Translations under genes and position numbers: made by a program
Part shown: positions 40,296-51,500 of the stretch, piece by piece
Layout of the letters: each line of letters opens with the position of its first letter
Numbering within the stretch: the first letter of the stretch is position 1
Origin: Effrenium voratum
Lineage: Eukaryota > Sar > Dinophyceae > Suessiales > Symbiodiniaceae
DNA: 64,000 bases
Direction of reading: 5' to 3'
Assembly (NCBI GenBank): GCA_963377175.1
Contig: CAUJNA010003241.1
Coordinates: 365,001-429,000 of the forward strand
Notes under the pieces: generated by a model
What the model was told of the DNA's origin: nothing
The model's input: only the letters and a program-made list of their open reading frames with translations
The model's database searches: none

Positions 40296-43200
40296 GCGAA
40301 AGCGGGGTTTGCGGCGGAGGCGGCGTGAGGTCCGCTTGGAGCGGTTGTTTGGCGGTTGTTTTGTTTTTTGTGTTTTTACTGGGAGTTTGAAGGCCAAGGA
40401 AGACCCATGGTTTTGTTTTGGCCACTTCCAGCGTTTGCGGGGGATTCCGAGCGCAAATGCCGCATGGTTTGACAACCATGCGGCATTTGACTTCCGCTTA
40501 GTCCTTGGGTTCCAAAAGCTTCCTGAGACCCTGCTATGGCTGACTTTAGTCATACCCCGCCCAAGAAAGGCTTGAACTTGAGATGTGAGTCATCTTTGTA
40601 CACCGACGAAGTGAACATTGTGAGGATACAGTAAGAAGGAAATTGCTGGAAACCCAGGGAAAATATGAGAAAATGACTGGTTTTCAAACAACCATGGTTG
40701 AAAGAATGGAGCATCAACCCCTAGAACATTATGTTTTGGTGCAGATACAAAACATGAACCCACTAGTGTCTGATTAGAACACAAGAGCATGATGAGCTCC
40801 AATAATGTTCCACAAATAAGTTGAATTCCATCCGCAATTCTCGGTACGCTACGAGTTTGGGCTTTTTTGAGCGACTTCAGCCGGGGCTATGCGGCCCTGT
40901 TGAAGGTTCTGGTGATTTCTTGGGTGTCCGGATGGGGTGATGTTCTGTACTCAGTCCTGTTTCGACAATACCGAAGGACCAGTTTGGGTCTACGTACTCT
41001 GGTTTTCCAACTGGCGATGACCCACCCTAAACCTGGACACTTGCTGCGCACAGAAAGCAACATTCATGAGAAATCAAGGGGATGATATTTCAAGGGTGGG
41101 GGGTTGGACAAGTATGTGTCATGACCCTTGTTTTTGCCTGATTGTATGTTGCCACCTTCGGCAAAAGTACATGACTTGGTCACGTTACTGTATACTTACT
41201 GTGCATGACGAACATGACTTGCAGGCTCACATTTGACAAGCTCTCCTTGACAGCAATAGCATCCGCACTACTTTCAAGCACTATCGGAGACTGTAACCAA
41301 TCTCGAGTCTTGGCTTTAGATGAATGCGCGCACCTGGACCTAGGTAGGTGTTTTGACCATGTCACCATGGAAAGCCCAGTCACTAGTGCGGTAGGTAACC
41401 CATGCTCCTTCAAAGTTCCCTTCAAAAAATTGGTTCTTGCAACCCAGAGGTGCCAGCCCAAGCCCAGCTAACTGGGCGAGAAGGACATTCCAGCTGTTCA
41501 ATGCCACGAGGAGCTGCCCCCTCCAACTTTTCATTGCCATGGCTAGGTCCCCCAGCAGTGCCAACTTTTACCAACTTTTTAGTAGGGGAGGCTTCCCCTA
41601 CTTAGACGAACCGAAAAAAGTTGGTACCAACTTCTTCCACCCTCTGTGGTTTGGACCTAGCTGACCCCCAAAAAAGGGTACCGACTTATTCTGTCCCCCA
41701 AACAAATCCAGTCGATTTTCCCGTGAACCCAATGTGTGAAAAGCCATGGTAGGGGAGCTAAACCCTCCAATGTTAGTGTCGTGATGCGCATGGGCTGAAC
41801 ATCCAGGCGGAGGCGCCCCGAGGCGCCGAGTCACCTGTGTCACCTTTCGAGTCGCCTCAGGCACCGGCGGCGCCCCCCACCTCAGCGGCGGCCATCATCT
41901 CGGAGCCAGGGAGTCAGGTTTTCCATGTCCCAAGGGAAGGTGCTCGAAAGACCAATTGAGCAGCGCCAGAAACCCTGACAATACAAAGTAGTAAAGGGGG
42001 GTGTCCTATAGAATCCCCGCGAAAGCCAAAACGCTGGCCGCGAAAGCTTGCGAAAGCTTATCGCGAAAGTAACCAAAGAAGGTCCTGCTGCGAAAGACCC
42101 GCGAAAGCCTGCATGCTGTGTGACGCTCCGCCGCGAAAGCGTCGCGAAAGCAATTCTAAAGAAACCAAAGCCCGCGAAAGCAACACATGGGGTCGCGAAA
42201 GCATCGCGAAAGGGTCCGCGAAAGCAAGTTTATAGGACCGCTTTTTACACAAGAGTATTTGGCACGGCTCAATTGAAGCTAGAAGGAGGCGGGTGACCCA
42301 CAATCCATGTCTTGGTTGAGTGGAACACATGCCAAACTAAGAATCAGCGAATTACTATAGTGTTACCCTGTGGGTCAAAAATAAGTACCCAAAATGCGTT
42401 GCCCCGGAAAATGGACGACTAACACCAGTCCGGTGGTTCAATTCCGCCATACCCAAGTCTGGTTTTGCAGTGCACACCTGTTCCCGTCAAACCGCTCAAG
42501 TTCCTTCCATTTGTTGAGGGAGGGTACCCCGGAACCAGCCAGCCTCAGAGCCTTGCGGATCGGGGCTCGTAAAAAAAGCCGGGGCTAGTAAAAAAAAACC
42601 TCGACCAGCTTCCATTTGCTAAAGGCTATTTTGTGCGTTGCATTGGTCATATTATTATTTTTGCCAGGAGGCGAAAAAGCAAATGGAAGCCAGGGTCCCC
42701 CACGCCCACCGAATCAACTTCTGGCAGGAGACCCAGAAGCCCATGTCCGGGACGCAGCGCGCCGCGGCTACCGGCTCCGCCCTGTCGCGAGGCGGAACCA
42801 AGCGCCCTGAGAGATTTTTTCCGGGGGCTTCGCACCCAAGAAAGCCGGGGGTTGCTGTGAGAACTGTGACCAAGCGCCTGAGTTGTTTTTCTTTTCTTTT
42901 TTTCCGGAGCGGCGCCCGGGGCGGCGGGGGGTGGGTGGGGAGGGGGGAAGGGATTTTGATTTGGCAACAAGAACAGCGCGAACCCGAGGGCCTCTAGCCA
43001 ACTGTGGAGAGCACCAAGAAGTGCCTTCTCTTGCACCAAACATACAGATTTAACCCAAAAGGGCATGCGGCATGTCTTTCCCAAAGAAGCCCTTTCACGC
43101 GGAATTGGACTTGAAACCCTTGGGTCGTCTGGCCACTGGGCAGGTTTCTTCTTAAACTAGGTGAGCTGGTTTCAACACCCTGCCGTTTCAGGTGCTCGCA

Positions 43201-46200
43201 GGGGTTTCTCAAAACAGTGGACCCCCTCTTGGTGCCTAATTTGAAACCCGCGGCGCAACTGGTCTTTTTCCTTTTTCGGGGATCACTTGCCAGCGCCCCC
43301 CCAGCTTGGCTGCATGCTCCAGAAACCAAAAAGCAGTAGTTGGGACCTGGGTGCTGGACCGGGAGGCTTAGCTTGAGCCGCAGAAAGTCGCAACCTATCA
43401 AGAACGGTGGCCAAATGTGGGTTGCAAGCCATTGTGGCTTGGTGTCAAAGGCAAACGAAAAGGAAACCACATGGGCCCTCAAAGTTCCCCTCAAAATTCC
43501 AACTTAAAAATGGGTTATTGCCAACCAAACTGATGGTTGGCGAAGTCCCTGCTTTTGTTTTTTGACATTCGAGGGTCCAGGCACCACTTTTAGGGGCCAA
43601 CACGCGATTTGCCGGACTCATTTTTGAGTTGGCTCCTTCCGGGCCGACTCTTGAGCTCAAGGGGAACCCTGCCATAGGAGTCGTCCGTTTGATTTGCAAG
43701 CCCAAGGGCATGTTCCCTGGCAAGAGCCCATCTTTGATCACTTGGGCCGTGCTAAGTTAGGCTCCTTTTGTCATCAAGGGGACCAAACATCAGGAACCCT
43801 ACTGATGTTATTGGTGCCACACCCGGATCTTTCTTCAATTGCCCCGGCAAAAAGCTTTGGCCGATCCATTTGCAGGAAGATCAAGGAGTTGGACTCATTT
43901 TTCCTTTGGGCCCCCAAAACAAACGGCGGTCAGCTTGGCTTCTATTGGCTTTAGGATCCTAGAATGGCATGGCGATCGGTTGGATATGGATCCTTGGAAA
44001 CTTGTTGGGGCCAATTCTTAAAGCCTCATTGGCGGATTGGTTTGGATTTGGGTTTGTGGGTACACCTGACAAACGTGGTTTGGATTGGTGGTTTGGATTT
44101 GGATTTGCACCCTTCATTCTTGCACCCTATCTTCAGTCCCTTGCCAATGACAGCCAGCCCACACAACGCATGCCGCTTTCCAGCGCAAGTTTGCCGGGCT
44201 TGGTGCCTCAGCCCCGGCAAGTGATCCAAGGTGATGTCGCCAGCCAGCCGTTCGCTTGCCCATGGACCTGATGCATTTGGAATCGATTAGAACCACCATT
44301 AGAACCATTTGAAGGGGGCGGTTTTGCTTTGGTGCATTTTGCTTGGATGTTAGAACTTTAATTTGTTTACCAACTAATGGTTTTCCATTAAACCACCCAA
44401 AGGTTAAACTTTTAGCAGGCGAACATCCCAATCCAAAATAAAATAGACTAAAATGGGTGGTGCACCTAATTGGTTTTGAACCATGGCCATTTCAAGGGGG
44501 CGTTTTGGTTTTCGCTGGCACCGGTTCCTGTCGCCAGGTGTGGGCGCCAAGGCAGAGGCGGCCGCCCCGAAGTCCAAGGCGGGGCGATGGATTCGCCGAT
44601 GCGGAGCTTGGAGAGGGCGGGGGAGTGTTGGCGTGTGTCTGTTGCAAGGGAACTGCCCCGAAAGAAAAAACAAAATAATACAAAACAACGGGTTTCAAAG
44701 GAATTCCCGGGGAAGAAAGAAGCAAAAACAAACAAAACCACGGTGGGGTTCTTTTTGGTTTCCATTTAAAAACCAAAAGGGGGATCCCGAAAAGAAAGAC
44801 TCACCCAACAGCTGTTTGTCTTTGATGGTGAGCCTTGATACAAGTACTGAACATAGGGGTGTGCGTTGGTATTGCTAGTCTCGGAAACTTCGTTTTTGAT
44901 AACCCCGGAATGAGAATCCCTAGTTGTTGAGAGAAATGGGGTGTCCCCTTTTAATATCACTTGTTGAGGGGAAGCCCCCCGGAACAAATAGGTTTATGAA
45001 TGTGGGGTCAACATTACTGAGATTCTCTGGAGTTTCTTCATCAATCTCGGATCACTTGGTGGGGCTGTGTGGTCGAAACCCAATGATCCTGATACGTAAG
45101 ATGATCTAAAATGGGAAAGTCAAACAGGGGGTATTGAACAAGTAGGTTCCCATGATTCGTTTGCTGTACCGGACGAGGCAGGGAGGGGAGACTAATAAAG
45201 GCTTAAGATATGGGATAGGATCATTGACATCCGCCTATTTTACAGCAAGCTCACCCGGGGGTGCGAGCTTACTTGGGGATCCCTAAATTCAGCTTTTAGA
45301 ATTATAGTAGAAGTTGCCGAACATCTTGCAGCCTGCCAACCCTTTCCTTGCCCGAAGGCCTTCTTTAAGCATCACCCAAAGCTTTGGGAGCTTTGCGAGC
45401 TCTGCAACAGGACCTCAACGGCCAGATCTTCAAATGTTGTTGGGGTGAGGTTTTGAGGGGGGCGTATAGGTCAAAACACAAGGACCTCGCAAAGGTTTTG
45501 GTTGGGAACCTTGGTTAAATGCTGCGCCGAGAAATCCATGGACCCGTTCCCAACACTTTGCCCGTCATTTGGTTTGGACCGGTGTGTTTAAAAAATATTC
45601 AACAGCAAATATCGGCGCCTTTTGCGTGACAGTGCGGAGATCCGCTGTTTGTGCGGGGGGGTGGGGGAGGATCCAAGAATCACATTGCTATTTTATCACT
45701 TTCAAGGGGATTGCTGACACCCCAGTTCCTACATGGACTCGGGCTTCGCAAGCCGGCCCAGGGCTCGCCTCCCCCAGTAGTGCCCTTTCTCACCCCTTTG
45801 GGGGAGGGTTCCCCTACTAAAATGGACTACAGAAGAAGGGTACCAACTTATTCTAACCCCTCTGGAGGACCTAGTGTTTTTTTTTTCGAGGTGGAGCTTT
45901 AGGGAGCCTTGAGCCTGTTCCTTGGACCCTTCGGCTTAGGCGAAGGCCATGGCCGTTCCCACCACTGCCGGCCGCTACTCGGGGCCTTCCGGCGCCCCGG
46001 TGGTCAGTGGCACCGCGCCTCGCCAGGCGCGGAGGACGGAGGTTTTCGCCTCGGTGGGAAAGGGCTTTGGCACCCCTCCCAGTTTTCATGGGGAGTGGAG
46101 TATTCCAGGTGCCCCAGCTAGGTGCCAACTTTTACCGTTCCTTTTTGGTTGGGAGGGTTCCAAACTACAAAAGTCAACTATAGAAAAAAGTTGCCAACTT

Positions 46201-48536
46201 ATTCGAACCTCTCTGCTGGAGGACCTAGTTTTAGTGGTGAGGTGTATTCTTGGAGGGGAAGGGTGTTTTAAAGGCCCGTGCAATTTTTGATGGATGGGTT
46301 GGGTACTGTAAAAACGAAGAGTCACGAGCACGAGAGTCATTGGTAGGTATTCAGACCTTTATCTTACCTCGAATCAAAGGACTCTTCTAAGCAGAAGCAC
46401 TTTCCAGCAACATATCAAGCATTTATTGAAACATTTGGGTGCCTGTGTTTGGTTGGAGTTGGTATCTTGAGAAAACGAACCCTGAAAATGGTCACCTCTC
46501 CGTATTCTTCTAAGACAACCCTCAAATAGCTCACCCTGAAGGACAGCCTTATCTAGAAATATTAGAGTGTTCCAGGTGGTTGTGGTCTGCACCCGCTTGC
46601 GCTTTGCAATCCCAAAGCATTTCTTGTTAACCGCTGCAAACTAAACGCGGACCCCCAAATGTCCCATTCCCAACATGAGATTCCTCTCAGCATGTGTTTC
46701 TTTTCGTTCGGGTTCCATGGGAATCAGCGAACAAGTAAGCCAGCATGGGAGTTGACACAAGATTCCTGATAGAGGCAAATTGTCAAAATCAGGGAATCAG
46801 GGGGCCGCGGGGTCCATCCCTTGGAACTGTCCCTTGCAGAGTCACCCCGCCCCCCCCAAACCAGCCTGAAAAAGATTCAACCAAAAAACGCCGGCACTTG
46901 CAAGCAGATGGAGACTTTTAGGTGCCTCCCCCCCGCAAAAAAAAAGCCCCCAAACCCCCCCCCCCCCCAACCCCATCCCCAAAGAAAAAGAGAGAAAAAA
47001 CCACACGCCCCCCCCCCAAACGGGTGAAAAAGAAGGGCTGCATGAGTTGTCGGGCCGACATGCCGGGGACTTTCAGGTGGTGGACATCGTCACCGGCGCG
47101 CCGCGGGCCATGGGCCAAACCCCGGGCGTGGCCACCAGCTCCATGGGCCCGGCCCGGAGCTACGCCAAGGCGAGCCGCGAGCCCCAGGGAATCCCAGGGA
47201 ACTGGGATTTTTGGTGGGGAAATGGAGGGAAACCTGAAAAAGTCATGGGGAGATGAAGGGAATAGAAAAATGTAGGGAACTCCAGGGATTTGTAGGGAAA
47301 TGGAGGGAAACCCTTGAAAAACGGTGGGGATTTTTGGTAGGGAACCCCAGAAACATGTAGGGAACCTTAAAGATTGGTAGGGAGCCCTAGGGAACCCCAA
47401 GGAATTCTAAATAAGTTTCCCGGGAAATTTAGCTAGAACTTCTCAACTACCCCCGCTACCATCGCGCAGCGTTGAAGTGTGTTTCGCCCATTTGGGTTGC
47501 GAAGGCCCATGGGAAACCGAATGGTCGAAAGAAGATGTCTCGCGTGGCTTTGGCTTCCACAGCTATGCTGAGCCATGCCATGGCAACCCCGGCAAGCGGA
47601 GGAGACCTTTGACCATGGACACTCGTGGCGTAGATCACCATGCATTAGGGGTCAAACAGAATGAACGCATCATGGATTTACCAAAACCATGGCTTGCCCC
47701 TGACCAAAATCATGGATGCAACAAATCCATGGGACAATGTGAGATCCTTGGTGGGCCAAAAAGGCCATGGATCGAGTAGCCAGGCCGACCATGACCATGG
47801 AGGACCAATAGCCATGGAGGACAAATATGCATGAAACAGTGGTGCACATCAATCCACACCTAAATGTTCACCAAGCAGTCTCTAAACAAGATATGGGTTT
47901 GCTAAAAAATGGGGGGGGGGGGACTGATTTCCTTTTGGCTTCCGTATAAACCAACCCCAAAAAGGGGTCCACCAGAGGCCCGCTCAAAAAAGACACTCCC
48001 ACATCCATGTGGGTGCGTCTCAAATCTGGGGAACCCTCAAGGTTGTTCTCTTGGGCTTCCCCCTCGACACATCGCTTCCCTTTCACCTGCGAATTTGGAG
48101 GGTGCCACCAAAGCGAATCGAGCTTTTGACCTTCTGGTTTCCCATGTTTTGTCCATATTTTGCCAAGGTCGCAAAAGCTCAATTGCATTTCTGGGTCCAA
48201 ACCGGGCAAGTGAGAGCTCCCACATCCATGCGGACGTTGATCAATATTCCGTTCGGGCCCAACATGACCATGGGGGGGGCACTTTTCCCCTTTTCCCCTG
48301 GTGAAAGTCAGCTTTGACAATGTATAACTGCTAATATATATATATATAGATACACCCGGACCCTCAAACTACCCTTCAAAAAGGGGTTCACCCACCATAA
48401 GAAAGTTTGGGCTGCAATCACCCAGTTTTTAGTTGGAATTTTGAGGGTCCAGGTACGTAGAAAACCGTTTGACTCCTTTTTTTGTTTACATGTGTTCATA
48501 TATATATATATATACACACATTTTTTACACGTATAC

Positions 48537-48569
<33 letters not shown>

Positions 48570-51500
48570 TGTACACATATACATATATACATGTAGAACG
48601 CAAGGAAAAAAACACGCGAGAAGACCGATTCCCAGCCCTCTTCAGGCAGCTGCCTCCATGCTGCCGGCGGATGCGCCCCGCGTGGGCCCTGCCGCGGTGG
48701 CCGTGGGCCGCGCCATGGCGGAGGCGCGCGGGGGGGGGGGGGGTGGTGAGGAGTGGGGGCTGGGGGTGGGGCGGGGTGGCCGGGGGGGGGGGTGATGGGT
48801 GGGATGAGGACTGAATCTTGGAGAGGGGGGGGGGGTTCTATGTGCGCCAGGTGTGGGTGGTGGGGGGTGGATGAGGTACTGAGTTTTGGTGGGGGTTGGG
48901 GGGATCTTCCAGCTTTCCGCCCCCTCTGCATCTTCCAGACCCAAGATTTGTTTCTTTCTAAATCAGCTGTCCGCCTGGGATTTGTCGATTGGTCGATTTG
49001 TGGCAGGGCCGCACTCCGGCGGTGAGCGGCGGCGGCGGCAAGCTACGTGCGCCCATCGGGAAGAAGTACCAGCGACTCGACCCGCGGGGGTTGGAGTTGG
49101 TGGATCGTTCTGGGTGAGTTATAACGACCTCACACGACCGAATTCACCCCAAATGGTGGTTTCTATGGGGAATAGCCCCCAAACCTTTTGGTTTGGGTCA
49201 ACTCCTGTACCGGGCTTTTATTAAACTTTTGCCGGATGAACACGGACTCCGTTTAAAATTGGTACAACCCTTACCGCCGTTGCTCCAAGATGACCCGCTG
49301 GGCAGATTCGAGGTATGATGGGAATCCGCGCGTTTGGATTGTTTTTGAAGAGACATATATCTCTATATATATATACATACATATATAACCGAGAAGGGGT
49401 GTGCCACCGACTAATTCTTCGGGGGCGTCGACAACCTTGGTGTGTTTTGAGGGCTTCTGAAAGGTTTGTAAAGACAACCTTGCTTGCTTTTGCTATTGGC
49501 TTGGATCTTTAGACATTTTAACTGCTTGATTGAACTCTGTTGGGGTTTCCGAATTCAGCCCACAACAAGTTGAACCTCAACCTTTTACGGGGTCGTTACA
49601 GCAACCAAGCTCCCCACATAACGATAAGATATGAAGGTCGTGCCACCTTTAGTGCATTTTGCTTGGATGTTAGGACTTCAACTTTTTGCCAACCAATGGG
49701 TTCTCCCATGAGCACCACTAAAAGTGAGTCACTTTTAGCAGTCCAGCAGAAACTTCTATTTGGTTAAGAATATGTTTTATTTTCCCCTGGTTTTTAGGGG
49801 GAATCTATCACTGGACATATTTTCTCGTTTTCTCCAGCACGCAAAGGCAAATGGAGGCTTAGCTGCGGGTAGAAGCCCCGTTGATTTGATGTGTAGACTC
49901 CTTTTGTGGACTCGGTTCAAGCCCTTCAAATGGAGCAAAAAGGGTGTGGCTCAAAATTAAACAGGAGGGGCAGACCGCAGGTTTTGGTCCATGTTTCCAC
50001 CTACCAGGGCTTGCGCCATTTTGGACTTCCGGTTTTTTGAGCCACACACAAAAGCCGCCGAGCCAACCACCAGCCGTCACCTGAGCGTCCGGCCGGTCGC
50101 GTCCGGCTGCCGCATCTGCCGCGCCGTGAGGATCGTCTTCGTGACCAGCGAGGTGGCGCCCTTCTCCAAGACGGGAGGAGCGCGGGAGAGTCAGCTCGAA
50201 AAGATTTCCCCTTTTTTTGTACAGGTACTTCAAGAGGAAGCCAGCATCTGGTTTTTAGATTTCGTTTTCTGGGTTTTACAGGGACACCAAGAGGAAAGCC
50301 AGCATATATTGTTTTTGGGCGGGGGAGTTCGGTAAAAATAAATAAGTATGTGTTTTACTTGAAGAGATCTGTCTTTCTTTCCTGATGTTGCGGGAATTCT
50401 TGCAAGATTGTATCCTTCGATTCTGGATGGTGTGCAACAGGAAGACAGAGAAGACACCATTTTTTAGGGGTTGGTTGAAATTTGATTCCCTGCCATCCAG
50501 TTTTTGGATGCCCCTTCTTTGGAAGCTACGCGTGTTTACCAAGTATTGGTTTGATATAAGGCGTTCCTCGATTCGTCAACACCACTGGGGTTCTACTGGC
50601 AAAATGGGGTCCCTAGGCTCCTAGGGTTCGTTCCTTGCCCCCATTAAAAGAATGGCAACCAAGGGGATCCCCAATTTGGATGAAACTCCTGAAGGGTAAA
50701 GAACGCTGGTTTATTTAGCAGGCTGACGCCTGATGCCGCCGACCCCCGTAACAGCATCCTCTGGCCCTTCTCCGTCTCTCAGCAGGATTGGCCAAGGTCT
50801 CGCATGCTGGGGATGCGGGGGCTGCCTTTTTGGTGTTCCATCGTTGTAGAAAAAGGCAGCTTTTGCATCCCCAGCTTCACCAGCATCATCCTGCAGGTGC
50901 CCGGGGTGATGCTTTGCTTTCTGGGGGTGCAGGAGCTGCCTTTTTGGTCTTCGAATGTTTGGAAAAAAGGCAGCTTATCCACCCCCCGCTTCACCAGCAT
51001 CATCCTGCAGGTGCCCGGGGTGATGCTTTGCTTGCTGGGGATGCAGGAACTGCCTTTTTGGTCTTCGAATGTCGGGAAAAAAGGCAGCTTTTGCATCCCC
51101 CGCTTCACCGGCATCATCCTGCAGGTGTCTGGGGTGATGCCTGGCATGCTGGGGATGCGGAAGCTGCTTTTGGTCTGGCGGAGAAGAGCCGGGCTTTCTC
51201 TCAGCGATAACAAGGGCCGGATTTTTCTCCAACGTCTGGCTTCATGCGGGGATGATGAGGCTGATGATGATGCTGGATGGCAAGGCCGATGATGGCGCCG
51301 CTGATGATAATGATGATGAGGAGGATGACGATGATAATGAGGACGATGCATCATCATCATCGTCATCATCCACCATGTCGTCATCATCATCCATCATCAT
51401 CCTCAGCCTCAGTAGCATCATCATCCTCAGCCTCATCATCCAGCATCAGCACCATCGTCAGATCATCATCCTCATCATCCTCCTGATCATCATCATCATC

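Larger units (their letters stand above)
42812..44537. other. Probable intron with C2 and B6
   Basis: Contains family C copy C2, family B copy B6 and part of a family E-like end (44425-44490). Confidence 0.45.
47170..48645. other. Intron with purine-rich, CCATGG-rich and family C parts
   Basis: From 47160 to 47400 there are many AGGGAAC/TAGGGAA-type words. From 47575 to 47830 the palindrome CCATGG occurs seven times. C3 is at 48357-48452 and (TA)n runs are near 48336 and 48500-48565. No exon seen. Confidence 0.45.
49114..50130. other. Intron before the first catalytic exon
   Basis: Contains B7, B8 and D4 in sense orientation and a (TA)n run at 49358-49388. The sequence 50060-50130 is GC-rich and open in the frame of the next exon (PTTSRHLSVRPVASGCRICR), so the exon could start earlier than 50131. 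Confidence 0.5.

Noticed and set aside
39972..40553. Minus-strand Gly-Gly-Phe repeat protein
   Set aside because: It is a by-product of the AAACCCCCC array; the + strand here has an exon with splice signals.
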